Source of the DNA: Lentibacter algarum
Lineage (GTDB): Bacteria; Pseudomonadota; Alphaproteobacteria; Rhodobacterales; Rhodobacteraceae
NCBI RefSeq assembly: GCF_018860975.1
Contig: NZ_JAHKQI010000003.1
Span: 240,523-304,522 of the forward strand
Direction: 5' to 3'
Length of the DNA stretch: 64,000 nt
Under the pieces are notes generated by a model, which was given only the letters and a program-made list of their open reading frames with translations, did no database searches and was not told the origin of the DNA. A program made the translations under genes and the position numbers. Every line of letters starts with the position of its first letter. Positions within the stretch are counted from its first letter, which is position 1. Positions 49,474-58,135 of the stretch are shown here, piece after piece.

Positions 49474-51219
49474 CTACATCTTCGCCGGAACCTCAATCCC
49501 GAGCAGCCCCAAGCCCAACTCAAGCTGCGCCTTAGCCGCCGCTAAAAGCCCCAAATGCGAGGCCGCGACAGCCGGATCAATACCCTCGGCCAACACGCGG
49601 TTTGACTGGTAAAACGAATTTGTCGCATTGGCGAGGTTGTAGACATGTAGAGCCATATTGCTTGGCTTGCGCGTCTCTACAGAGCGTTCAAGCTTGGCTG
49701 GAAACTCATCCATCACCAGCACCAACGCCCGCGCATTGTCACTCACCTGATCAAATGCTCCCGCCTCAAGCCCAGCCGCCTTCGCGTTGTCCATCAAGGA
49801 CGCAATCCGCACGCAAGTGTACTGGATATACGGCCCAGTTTTGCCTTCAAACTGCAAAAACTGATCCATATCAAAGATATAGTTGCTCTCTCGGTCATGT
49901 GACAACTCCCCGAACTTGATCGCCGCAATGGCGATTTGCTCAGCAGTTTCTTCACGCAGTGAAGCGTCAATCTTGTCCATCTCGTCAAGCCGCATACGCG
50001 CCGCCGCGTGCATCTCTTCCATCAAATCATGCAGGCGCATCACGCCGCCTTCGCGGGTCTTGAATGGCTTGCCGTCCGTGCCGTTCACCGTGCCAAAGGC
50101 TGTATGCTCAAGCACAGCGCGCCCGTTCAGCCCCGTCTGCTTAGCCGCTAAAAACACCTGCTGAAAGTGCATCTTCTGGCGCGCATCCACCACATAGAGA
50201 ATAAACTCGGGATCATCGGTTTCTACACGGTCTACGATCGTCGCCAGATCTGTCGCGCCGTAGCCATAGCCGCCCTTGGAATTGCGCAGCATCAAAGGCG
50301 GCAGTTTCTTGCCCTCCTTGAGGTGCACAACAATCGCGCCTTCCGAAAGCTCCGCCTCGCCGCTGTCTTCCAGCTTGCTGACAATCGGCCCGAGCATATC
50401 CTGATAGCGACTCTCGCCGTAAAAATACGTGAACTCACAGCCAAGCCGCCCATAGTCGCGGCGCAGGCTGGCCTTGCTCACCGCAACAATCCGCTCCCAA
50501 AGGGCCAAATACCGCGCATCACCGGCCTGCAAAGCCTGCGTCGCATTTCGCGCACGATCGCGGAAATCATCGTCCTCTTTCGAGCGGCCCGAGGCAATCG
50601 GATACCACTCTTGCAGGTTCTCCATTGTCAGCTCGTCGCCGTCGCCACCATCAAGCAGGTCAGGCCGCATTTCTTCAATCTGGGTGATGAGTTGCCCAAG
50701 CTGCAAACCCCAGTCACCAAGGTGCACATCGCTGACAACATCGTGCCCTGCAAACTTCAACATGTTGATCAAACCATGCCCGACAATCGCCGAACGCAAG
50801 TGTCCCACGTGCATTTCTTTCGCAAGGTTCGGCCCGCCGTAATCAACCATGATCTTGCGCGCATCAACCTTGCCAGCCAGCGAACGCGCGTCAGCAACAC
50901 TTGCCGCAACCAAGCCAACCAGCGCCGCATCAGTCGCCCGAAAGTTCAAGAAACCCGGTTTCACAACCTCGGCCTCAAACAACCCGTCAAGCTCAAGCGC
51001 CTCAAGCACCGCGCCGCCAGCTTCCATCGGGTTCATCTTGCGCGACTTGGCAACACCCATCAAACCGTTGCACTGAAAATCCGCAATGTCAGGGCGGTCA
51101 GACACCCGCACGCCGCCAAACTTGGCCTCATAGCCCACGGCTTCGAACGCGGCCAAAACCTTGTCCTGCAATGTGTCAATCAACGTCTGGGTCACAGGGT
51201 TCGTTTCTGTGCTTGTCAT
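49474..51219 (-). CDS. argS: Arginyl-tRNA synthetase (E. coli-like subtype)
   Basis: Class I synthetase charging tRNA-Arg, 581 residues, complete. An N-terminal Add1 domain is followed by the catalytic GGPNLAKEMHVGHLRSAIVG (HVGH intact) and VHLGDWGLQLGQLI. The K-P-F-K-T-R-E-G-G segment replaces KMSKS, as is normal in this subtype. The DALR anticodon domain follows (GPYIQYTCVRIASL...NATNSFYQSNRVL). It belongs to the E. coli-like subtype, not the one found in many alphaproteobacteria. A longer frame from 51366 is rejected because relatives start at M-T-S-T. It is head-to-head with an ArgRS-like gene. Confidence 0.96.
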   Translation of the reverse strand: MTSTETNPVTQTLIDTLQDKVLAAFEAVGYEAKFGGVRVSDRPDIADFQCNGLMGVAKSRKMNPMEAGGAVLEALELDGLFEAEVVKPGFLNFRATDAALVGLVAASVADARSLAGKVDARKIMVDYGGPNLAKEMHVGHLRSAIVGHGLINMLKFAGHDVVSDVHLGDWGLQLGQLITQIEEMRPDLLDGGDGDELTMENLQEWYPIASGRSKEDDDFRDRARNATQALQAGDARYLALWERIVAVSKASLRRDYGRLGCEFTYFYGESRYQDMLGPIVSKLEDSGEAELSEGAIVVHLKEGKKLPPLMLRNSKGGYGYGATDLATIVDRVETDDPEFILYVVDARQKMHFQQVFLAAKQTGLNGRAVLEHTAFGTVNGTDGKPFKTREGGVMRLHDLMEEMHAAARMRLDEMDKIDASLREETAEQIAIAAIKFGELSHDRESNYIFDMDQFLQFEGKTGPYIQYTCVRIASLMDNAKAAGLEAGAFDQVSDNARALVLVMDEFPAKLERSVETRKPSNMALHVYNLANATNSFYQSNRVLAEGIDPAVAASHLGLLAAAKAQLELGLGLLGIEVPAKM

Positions 51220-51315
51220 GGGTGCATCCCGCTTTGGCCTAAAATCTGGTATAAAAGTCGCGCTTTCATAGGCCGAAATGCCAGCAATGAAAACAGCAAA
51301 GCCTTTCCTTGCGCC

Positions 51316-51333
51316 GCGATAATCTGCTATCGC
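51316..51333. promoter_or_regulatory. Inverted repeat abutting the ArgRS-like gene start
   Basis: GCGATA-ATCTGC-TATCGC: a perfect 6-bp dyad with a 6-nt spacer ending 7 nt before the ATG at 51341. It covers the place where a ribosome binding site would lie (no good Shine-Dalgarno is visible). It could be an operator or a translation-gating hairpin. Confidence 0.35.
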
Positions 51334-51340
51334 CAAGAGC

Positions 51341-52513
51341 ATGACAGATGATCTCAACATCACCAATGGCGCAGGCCGTTCTGCGAACGTCGAGTTCGTC
51401 TCGGCCTACCCCAACCGCCGGTTGCGTGCCGAAGATGCTTATGCCGCCTTCACCGGCGATGTGCTGTCAAACCTGCTGGCTCACAGCGGCTGGAGCGTGA
51501 CCCGTGAATACTACGTCAACGACGCAGGCCCACAGGCCGACGCACTGGCGCGCGGTGTCTTTGCTTGCCTCACCGAGCCGGCCGGTTTTCTCTCGGGCCA
51601 TGAGGAAAGCGAAACCGCCGCCATCGCCGAGGCCCTGCGCCCGACGCTTGATAGGCACCTCCTGCAAGCCGATGAAAACACATGGCTCCCCGCCATCCGC
51701 AAAGCCGCCACAGACACAGCCCTCGCCACGATCATATCCGATCTCGCCGCGCTCAACATCCGCCATGACACGTTCATAACCGATGCCGAAGTCGCCGCAG
51801 AGGCCCGCCTGCCTACGCTGCTGAAAAGTTTCGCCGCAACAGGTGCTTTGCTTGACGCCAACGAGGCTCCGCTCGCTCAAGCTCCGGCAAGGCCCGAAGC
51901 ACGCTTGTTCCTCAACACGCTGCCCTTGGCTGACTTGCGCAACCGCCCTCTCACCGGAGCCGAGGGCCGTTATACCTACTTCGCCTATGACCTCGCCTAT
52001 CATCAGCACAAGATCGAGCGTGACTATGAACTGCTCTTCGTGGTCTTTCGCAAAGACTACGGAAGTTACGGCCCCGGCCTCGCGGCTGGTGTATCTCTGC
52101 TGAGCGAGCACAAGTCTGCCCTGCAAAGCTGCTTGCTTGATCACGTCATCGCCCCGCCCCTAACCGAGCTGCTCGCCTACTACGGCGCGCATAACCTGCG
52201 CCGCCTGTTCTTGCAGCATCCCTCCGGCACCCCGCTTGAAATCTCTTGCGACGCCAATGCGCTGGAGCAGTTGCAAGCCGCCGAAGCCAATCACCTTGCT
52301 GCACTCGCCTTGCCGCAAGCCCCCGCGCCCGAGGCGCTGCTCGCAGGATACTCCGCAGCCGTTGAGGCCAGCCTCACAAGCAAGTCAGCCGTGCCGCTCT
52401 TGCTCTATACCGACAGCCTCGCTGCTGCTCTCATCGCGGCCGGAGCCGCCTCTGATCTGGCCTGTGCACAACTCACCCAATGCCGTGCGCTCTTGGGCCT
52501 GCACACCGCGTAA
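51341..52513 (+). CDS. ArgRS-like protein lacking HIGH and KMSKS motifs (probable pseudoenzyme)
   Basis: 390 open codons. Several blocks match the alphaproteobacterial ArgRS subtype in order: NVEFVSAYP (16-24), VTREYYVNDAG (53-63), YTYFAYDLAYHQHKIER (201-217), ELLAYYGAHNLRRLFL (266-281) and a terminal ACAQLTQCRALLGL. The HVGH motif expected after SAYPNRRL is R29-A-E-D32, the D-H-G-G-Y segment has become D-Y-G-S-Y (229-233), and the KMSKR segment expected before ELLAYYG is missing. Most of the Add1 N-terminal domain and much of the DALR domain are also gone. A catalytic role in charging is therefore very unlikely. An intact frame suggests a retained, non-synthetase function, but a young pseudogene cannot be excluded. 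It lies 12 nt before a GNAT gene and is divergent from argS. Confidence 0.78.
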   Translation: MTDDLNITNGAGRSANVEFVSAYPNRRLRAEDAYAAFTGDVLSNLLAHSGWSVTREYYVNDAGPQADALARGVFACLTEPAGFLSGHEESETAAIAEALRPTLDRHLLQADENTWLPAIRKAATDTALATIISDLAALNIRHDTFITDAEVAAEARLPTLLKSFAATGALLDANEAPLAQAPARPEARLFLNTLPLADLRNRPLTGAEGRYTYFAYDLAYHQHKIERDYELLFVVFRKDYGSYGPGLAAGVSLLSEHKSALQSCLLDHVIAPPLTELLAYYGAHNLRRLFLQHPSGTPLEISCDANALEQLQAAEANHLAALALPQAPAPEALLAGYSAAVEASLTSKSAVPLLLYTDSLAAALIAAGAASDLACAQLTQCRALLGLHTA

Positions 52514-52525
52514 GGACCTTACTAC

Positions 52526-52978
52526 ATGACCAACCTCACAATCCGCCCCGTCAAAGCCTCTGACCGTGCGGCATGGGCCGACCTCTGGACCGCCTATCTC
52601 GACTATTATGAAACCAGCGTCGCTGATGAGGTCTACGACATCAGCTTCGCGCGCCTGCTCTCGGGTGAAGACAACGAATTCCAAGGCCTCATCGCCGAGC
52701 TTGACGGCGTGCCCGTTGGCCTCACGCATTTTCTGTATCATCGTCACATGTGGACAGCCGCAAACACCTGCTACCTGCAAGACCTCTACGTCGCGCCCGA
52801 AACCCGCGGCACAGGCGCAGGCCGCGCTCTCATTGAGGCCGTGCATGCCCAAGCGGCCGCCGACGAGATCACAACAGTCTATTGGATGACACAGGACTTT
52901 AACGAAACGGCTCGCAAACTTTACGACCGCGTCGCAACCCTGACACCCTTCATCAAATACAATAAGCCCATCGGCTGA
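52526..52978 (+). CDS. GNAT family N-acetyltransferase
   Basis: A 150-residue acetyltransferase beginning MTNLTIRPVKASDRAAWADL, with the acetyl-CoA signature LYVAPETRGTGAGRALIEAV and a C-terminal NETARKLYDRV. It is similar to broad diamine/amino-acid acetyltransferases. Only 12 nt separate it from the ArgRS-like gene, so they are probably co-transcribed. The substrate is unknown. Confidence 0.9.
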   Translation: MTNLTIRPVKASDRAAWADLWTAYLDYYETSVADEVYDISFARLLSGEDNEFQGLIAELDGVPVGLTHFLYHRHMWTAANTCYLQDLYVAPETRGTGAGRALIEAVHAQAAADEITTVYWMTQDFNETARKLYDRVATLTPFIKYNKPIG

Positions 52979-53081
52979 GCGCCAGGGCCCGCACCGTACG
53001 CCGCATTAAGTTAATTTCTGTTAACCCGCCGCGCAAAACTGTCAGCACGCATTATGCACTGCGGTATGCACGGGTTGTGAC

Positions 53082-53112
53082 TCGCCCTGTTAAGCCTAAA
53101 TCGCCCTGTTAA
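53082..53112. repeat. 12-bp direct repeat across the modC stop codon
   Basis: TCGCCCTGTTAA occurs at 53082-53093 and 53101-53112 with 7 bp between. The second copy contains the modC stop (TAA on the minus strand); the first would add another TAA downstream. A slipped-strand duplication is the simplest origin. Confidence 0.6.
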
Positions 53113-54188
53113 CCAATATCTTCGCGGGCGATCGACACGGTTTTGATCACGGCAAAACAGCTCTGCCCGACTTGCAAATCAAGCCTTTCCAGCGACCGCC
53201 GTGTAATTCGCGCATGCAGCTCTCCGGCGGCGGTTTCCAGCGTCACAATCGCGCCAGGGCCTCCACCTTGACGCAAGCTAACAACTTGACTTTCAACAAT
53301 ATTCAACGCCGATAGCCCCTCAGGGCGCGTCTTGGAAAGAATCACATCCTGCGCCGCGACCCGCACCCTGAGCTGACTGCCAACTGGCTGGTTCACCTGC
53401 GGCAAGATCAAGACTTGCCCACCCGCATCCAGCTCGCTCAGCCCGTCGTCAGAATGTTTGCTCACAACCGCTTGCAACAGGCTCGCAACCCCGCGCACCC
53501 CGTCAGGCACCAATGCCGGATCCGCCAGCACTTCCGCCGCGCTTCCCTGCCCCAAAATTCGCCCGTCGCCCATAGAAACAACGGTATTCGCAAGGCGCGC
53601 GGCCTCGGAAACCGAATGCGTCACATAGACAACCGGAAGGCTTTTCTCGTCACGCAACCGTTCGAAATACGGCAGCAACTCCGCTTTGCGTGCCGCGTCC
53701 AAAGCCGCCAAAGGCTCGTCCGCCAGCAGCATGTCCGGCTTGCTCAACAACGCCCTCCCAAGCGCCACGCGCTGCTTTTCTCCGCCTGACAGCTTCACAG
53801 GGCGCCTTTTCAGCAAATGCCCGATGCCCAGCATTTCGATCACTTGCCGTTTCTCGGCCTCGCTCGGCTTGTTAACCGCAAAGTAAGATCCGTAGTTCAA
53901 GTTCTTCTCAACGCTCAAGTGAGGAAACAAACGCGCATCTTGAAACATATACCCAAGCCCGCGCTTGTGTGTTGGCACATTAACTTTGGCTTGGCTGTCA
54001 AAAACCACTCGCTCGCCAAGCTGAATACGCCCCGCATCTGGTGTCACCAGCCCGGCAATCGCGCCCAAAAGCGTTGATTTCCCCGAACCGGACGCGCCAA
54101 ACAGCACAGTAATCCCGTCAGGAAGTTCCAGTGTCGAGTTCAGAGTAAACCCCTGAAATTGCTTAGTTATACTAACTGAAAGGTTCAT
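53109..54188 (-). CDS. modC: Molybdate ABC transporter ATP-binding protein ModC
   Basis: A 359-residue ATPase: Walker A FGASGSGKSTLLGAIAGL, ABC signature KLSGGEKQRVALGRALL, Walker B DMLLADEPLAALD, and a C-terminal Mop/TOBE domain (GSQLRVRVAAQDVIL...ITRRSLERLDL) that binds molybdate. It overlaps modB by 4 nt, last in modABC. Confidence 0.95.
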   Translation of the reverse strand: MNLSVSITKQFQGFTLNSTLELPDGITVLFGASGSGKSTLLGAIAGLVTPDAGRIQLGERVVFDSQAKVNVPTHKRGLGYMFQDARLFPHLSVEKNLNYGSYFAVNKPSEAEKRQVIEMLGIGHLLKRRPVKLSGGEKQRVALGRALLSKPDMLLADEPLAALDAARKAELLPYFERLRDEKSLPVVYVTHSVSEAARLANTVVSMGDGRILGQGSAAEVLADPALVPDGVRGVASLLQAVVSKHSDDGLSELDAGGQVLILPQVNQPVGSQLRVRVAAQDVILSKTRPEGLSALNIVESQVVSLRQGGGPGAIVTLETAAGELHARITRRSLERLDLQVGQSCFAVIKTVSIAREDIG

Positions 54189-54877
54189 TCTCCCGAGGCC
54201 TTTCGGTTCATCCTTTGCGCCAAAATTTCCGATGCAACAAGCGCACCAGTAGCGACGACAACCGCGATTAACACCAGGCTTAACGCCGAACTTTCCCCGC
54301 CCGGAACCTGCAGGAATGCATAGACAGCCGAGGGTAAAGTCTGCGTCTCACCGGGGATGTTGGAAACAAATGTAATCGTCGCCCCGAACTCCCCCATCGC
54401 CTTTGCAAAACCAAGCACCGCTCCGGCCAGAATTCCGGGCAAGGCGAGTGGCAAAGTGACTGTCGCAAAGGCCCAGACTCTCGATGCACCAAGCGTCGCA
54501 GCCGCCTCCTCCAATGCCGGATCAACCGCCTCGATCGACAATCTGATTGCCCGAACCATAAGTGGAAACGCCATGATCGCCGCAGCCAAAACCGCCCCCG
54601 TCCAGCGAAACGCTATCGACAGGCCGATGGCCTCCAAGGCAACGCCCAAAGGCCCTTGTGTGCCAAACAAAACCAGCAACAAATACCCCGTCACAACCGG
54701 CGGCATAACCAAAGGTAAATGGACCAGAATGTTAAGCGCTTGCCGCCCGTAAAACACCCAACGCGCCAATGCGTAAGCCGTAAAAATTGCGACAGGCAAG
54801 CTTAGCGCGGTGGCCCAGAAGGCGACTTTGAGAGACAGCAAAACCGCCTGCCACTCTTGAGGACCAAGCCAGCTCAC
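54185..54877 (-). CDS. modB: Molybdate ABC transporter permease ModB
   Basis: A 230-residue permease of about five helices. The ABC-permease coupling loop EEAAATLGASRVWAFATVTLP and the ModB segment GFAKAMGEFGATITFVSNIPG are clear. It overlaps modA and modC by 4 nt each. Confidence 0.95.
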   Translation of the reverse strand: MSWLGPQEWQAVLLSLKVAFWATALSLPVAIFTAYALARWVFYGRQALNILVHLPLVMPPVVTGYLLLVLFGTQGPLGVALEAIGLSIAFRWTGAVLAAAIMAFPLMVRAIRLSIEAVDPALEEAAATLGASRVWAFATVTLPLALPGILAGAVLGFAKAMGEFGATITFVSNIPGETQTLPSAVYAFLQVPGGESSALSLVLIAVVVATGALVASEILAQRMNRKASGE

Positions 54878-55632
54878 TTCACTAGCCCCAATGTCTCAAA
54901 GCCCTGTTCAGAAAAGGTTTTTCTCGCTTCACTGCTCTGCAAGAACTCCAAATATTCAGCCGCCGCCGCGCTTGCGTCAGGCATAAGGCTTGCCGGATAG
55001 ATGATCGCAGGCTCACCTCTTCGAGCAAACTCCCATCGCTGAAATACCCGTGGTTCTGCTCGCGCATCACTCTGATAAACGATGCCAAAATCAGCCTCCC
55101 TGCGAGCGACCAAAGCAAGGGCCGCGCGGACGTTATCACTCTGCACAACGCGTGGCTTCAAAGCGTTCCAAATGCCCAAAGTCTGCAATGTTTGTTTGCC
55201 GTAGATCCCCGCAGGCACGGCCTCAACCAAGCCCATCGCAATGCGACCTTGCGTGCCAACCAAAGCGGCAGGCGGCAGTAAAGGCCCGTCTTCGGCCGCG
55301 ATCAAAACAAGCCTGTTGCTGAGCAAGTTAACACGGCTGTTCAGTCGAATGTTGCCTTGCTTTTCAAGCACATCCATCCAGTCAGTGTTCGCCGAAATGA
55401 ACACATCTGCCGGCGCACCCTGTCCGATCTGACGGGCCAGAACCGACGATCCGGCATAGACTAAACGCAGCTTGTGTCCGGTGCCAGTTTCAAACTCATC
55501 GCGCAAGGTATCCAGCACGGTCTTAAGGCTCGCAGCAGCAAAAACCGTCACCTGCTCAGCCCGCAAGCCTGCCCCCCAAAACAGGGCGCAGGCCAAGAGC
55601 ATCGTTATTATCACATGGCCAATTCGGCGCAT
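54874..55632 (-). CDS. modA: Molybdate ABC transporter substrate-binding protein ModA
   Basis: A 252-residue periplasmic protein. A signal peptide (HVIITMLLACALFWGAGLRAE) precedes the molybdate-binding FAAASLKTVLDTL, YAGSSVLARQIGQGAPADVF and the DNVRAALALVARREADFGIVY segments. The start at 55632 is chosen so the signal peptide begins M-R-R-I-G-H. First gene of modABC. Molybdate uptake supports molybdoenzymes such as nitrate reductase or DMSO/TMAO-type reductases encoded elsewhere. Confidence 0.95.
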   Translation of the reverse strand: MRRIGHVIITMLLACALFWGAGLRAEQVTVFAAASLKTVLDTLRDEFETGTGHKLRLVYAGSSVLARQIGQGAPADVFISANTDWMDVLEKQGNIRLNSRVNLLSNRLVLIAAEDGPLLPPAALVGTQGRIAMGLVEAVPAGIYGKQTLQTLGIWNALKPRVVQSDNVRAALALVARREADFGIVYQSDARAEPRVFQRWEFARRGEPAIIYPASLMPDASAAAAEYLEFLQSSEARKTFSEQGFETLGLVK

Positions 55633-55687
55633 TACTCTCGCCCCCTGACGCAAGATCACTCGCCACAATGTGCCAGAGTTCTAGGCT

Positions 55688-57058
55688 CTAGCCCAGAACG
55701 GATTTTACAGCTTTGGCCGTCTTACCAACGACCTCGTCAGCCTCGGCTTTTGTCAGGCAGAACGGCGGAGCAAAGCCCAGGATATCCCCCTGTGGCATCG
55801 CACGTCCTATCACCCCCTGCTCAAGCAAAGCAGCAGCAATCGTCGGGCCGGTTTTCTCGCTTGCATCAAAGAACTTGCGGCCCTCACGCTCTTGCACAAA
55901 CTCGACGGCACAGAGCATTCCCGTTCCGCGAATATCACCGACATTGGCATGTTCGCCTAGGGCATCGCGCATAGCTGCATTGAGGTAAGCACCTGTTTCA
56001 CCAGCGTTATTGATCAGTTTCAACTCATCAAGCAGCTTGAGGTTGGCAACACCAGCAGCGGCTCCGATAGGATGTGCAGAGTAGGTCCAACCATGGCCAA
56101 TGGGCCCGTTCTCGTCGGTGCCTTGCTCCAGAACCTTCCACATTTTCTCGCTCACAATCGAGCCAGAAAGCGGTGCATAGGCCGATGTAAGCCCCTTAGC
56201 GATGGTGATCAAATCGGGCTTCATACCATAGTGATCTGAGCCGAACATGCTGCCCAATCGTCCAAAACCAGTAACAACCTCATCAGCAACAAGCAGGATA
56301 TCATGCTTGTCCAACACCGCTTGAATTGCAGGCCAGTAGCCCTCCGGGGGCGGCACGATCCCGCCAGTCCCAAGCACGGGTTCACCAATGAACGCCGCGA
56401 TTGTATCTGCGCCTTCACGGGCGATCATCGCCTCAAGCTCTGCGACGCAATGCGCCGTAAACTCGGCCTCTGACTGGTTCAGGTCATCGCGGCGGAAATA
56501 ATACGGCGCGTCGGTGTGCAGCACTTGCGTCAATGGCAAGTCAAACTTTTTGTGAAACAATTCAAGCCCCGTCAGCGAGCCTGTCATCAGCCCCGAGCCG
56601 TGGTAACCGCGCCAGCGAGAGATAATCTTCTTCTTCTCAGGGCGGCCAAGTATGTTGTTGTAATACCAGAGTAACTTGACATTGGTCTCGTTTGCGTCAG
56701 AGCCACCAAGGCCAAAGTAAACCTTGCTCATGTTCTCTGGCGCGCGATCAAGGATCATCTTGGCAAGCGTAATGCTCGCCTCGGTTCCGTGCCCGACATA
56801 GGAGTGATAGTAAGCCAGTTCGTGCGCCTGTTCAGCAATCGCTTCGGCGATTTCGCTGCGACCGTAGCCAACGTTTACACAGTATAGCCCGGCAAAGGCG
56901 TCCAGCAGTCGGTTGCCGTCGCGGTCTTCAATATGGCAGCCTTTTGCGCCGGTGATAACACGCTGCGGCAAGTCTCCTCGGGCAAAATCGGCAAGGTGTG
57001 TTGACGAGTGGAAAAAGTTGTCGCGGTCCCACTCTTCGAGTTTATCATTCTTTAGCAT
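55688..57058 (-). CDS. Class III PLP-dependent aminotransferase
   Basis: A 456-residue omega-amino-acid transaminase. The start DNFFHSSTHLADFARGDLP and the segments GRSEIAEAIAEQAHELAYY and FGLGGSDANETNVKLLWYY place it with putrescine/beta-alanine:pyruvate-type enzymes. The DEVVTGFGRLGSMFG segment and the PLP lysine in ITIAKGLTSAYAPLSG are intact. It is divergent from a polar-amino-acid ABC transporter with a DDAH gene, suggesting joint catabolism of an amine or guanidino compound. The amino donor is unknown. Confidence 0.9.
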   Translation of the reverse strand: MLKNDKLEEWDRDNFFHSSTHLADFARGDLPQRVITGAKGCHIEDRDGNRLLDAFAGLYCVNVGYGRSEIAEAIAEQAHELAYYHSYVGHGTEASITLAKMILDRAPENMSKVYFGLGGSDANETNVKLLWYYNNILGRPEKKKIISRWRGYHGSGLMTGSLTGLELFHKKFDLPLTQVLHTDAPYYFRRDDLNQSEAEFTAHCVAELEAMIAREGADTIAAFIGEPVLGTGGIVPPPEGYWPAIQAVLDKHDILLVADEVVTGFGRLGSMFGSDHYGMKPDLITIAKGLTSAYAPLSGSIVSEKMWKVLEQGTDENGPIGHGWTYSAHPIGAAAGVANLKLLDELKLINNAGETGAYLNAAMRDALGEHANVGDIRGTGMLCAVEFVQEREGRKFFDASEKTGPTIAAALLEQGVIGRAMPQGDILGFAPPFCLTKAEADEVVGKTAKAVKSVLG

Positions 57059-57321
57059 GGAGTGCTCCTATGGGTTATATCTCACCTTTATGCCGGAGCT
57101 CAGCGTGCAGATGGTTAGCATTTCGTCGTTACTGCATCCCAAAATTCGCTTGATAAATCCAGTGTTTTTTCTCGTCTCGCATAACTCCGTATCGCCATAG
57201 TCATCCGAAAATTCTAGGAAAACAGTTGCGCAGCAAGGGTTACGCACTAAGCTCCTACTGTTGCCCCGTAAGGATTCTCTTGCATTCAGAGGCCCTTGCA
57301 TCCCTAACCGCATACGGAAAT

Positions 57322-58110
57322 ATGACTGAAAAACCTCATTCAAACGGCCCGTCAGCAACGCTAGAAGTGCAGGATTTGCACAAGTCGTTCGGTGAACTGG
57401 AAGTCCTCAAAGGCGTGTCGATGACCGCTCGCGAAGGTGACGTAGTCTCGATCATCGGCTCATCCGGCTCAGGCAAAAGCACGTTTTTGCGCTGCATCAA
57501 CCTGCTTGAAATGCCAACCTCGGGTAGCATCCGTCTAAGCGGTGAAGAACTTAAGTTTAAGGGCAGTGGCGCCAAGCGTATGGCCGCTGACAAAAAGCAA
57601 GTTACCCGCCTGCGATCGCAACTCGGCATGGTGTTTCAGAGCTTTAATCTCTGGCAGCACATGAGTGTTTTACAAAATGTTATGGAGGGCCAGGTACAAG
57701 TGCTTGGAGTGCCCAAAGCCGAGGCCCGCGAACGCGCCGAGAGCATTTTGCAACGTGTCGGCCTCTATGAGAAACGCGACCAGTATCCCGCGTTCCTGTC
57801 GGGTGGGCAGCAGCAACGCGCCGCTATCGCACGCGCTGTTGCGATGGAACCCAAAGTAATGCTTTTTGATGAACCCACATCAGCGCTTGACCCCGAGCTT
57901 GTCGGAGAAGTGCTTAAAGTTATTCGAGGCCTCGCCGAAGAAGGCCGCACCATGATCCTCGTCACGCATGAAATGAAATTCGCGCGGGACGTGTCGTCTG
58001 AAGTTGTCTATCTGCACGAAGGCCGCGTCGAAGAGCGTGGCGCGCCAGGTGATGTCTTCAACAACCCATCGAGTGAACGCTTCGCTGCGTTCATTCAAAC
58101 AGACCACTAA
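57322..58110 (+). CDS. Polar amino acid ABC transporter ATP-binding protein (HisP/ArtP type)
   Basis: A 262-residue ATPase: Walker A IGSSGSGKSTFLRCINLLE, Q-loop MVFQSFNLWQHMSVLQNVME, signature FLSGGQQQRAAIARAVAMEP, Walker B VMLFDEPTSALDPEL. The CINLLE and SFNLW segments are typical of the His/Lys/Arg/Glu (PAAT) family. The start at 57322 follows GGAAA. First gene of a transporter operon with a binding protein, two permeases and ddaH. Confidence 0.95.
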   Translation: MTEKPHSNGPSATLEVQDLHKSFGELEVLKGVSMTAREGDVVSIIGSSGSGKSTFLRCINLLEMPTSGSIRLSGEELKFKGSGAKRMAADKKQVTRLRSQLGMVFQSFNLWQHMSVLQNVMEGQVQVLGVPKAEARERAESILQRVGLYEKRDQYPAFLSGGQQQRAAIARAVAMEPKVMLFDEPTSALDPELVGEVLKVIRGLAEEGRTMILVTHEMKFARDVSSEVVYLHEGRVEERGAPGDVFNNPSSERFAAFIQTDH

Positions 58111-58135
58111 ACAATTGTTAAACCGGGAGAATACC

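Noticed and set aside
49474..51219. Missing KMSKS in argS considered as inactivation
   Set aside because: The E. coli-like ArgRS subtype normally lacks canonical KMSKS and has K-P-F-K-T-R-x-G-G, which is present; the HVGH motif is intact.
57068..57358. 96-codon minus-strand open frame between the aminotransferase and the ABC ATPase
   Set aside because: It overlaps the ATPase start region and shows no recognisable family or ribosome binding site; treated as intergenic.
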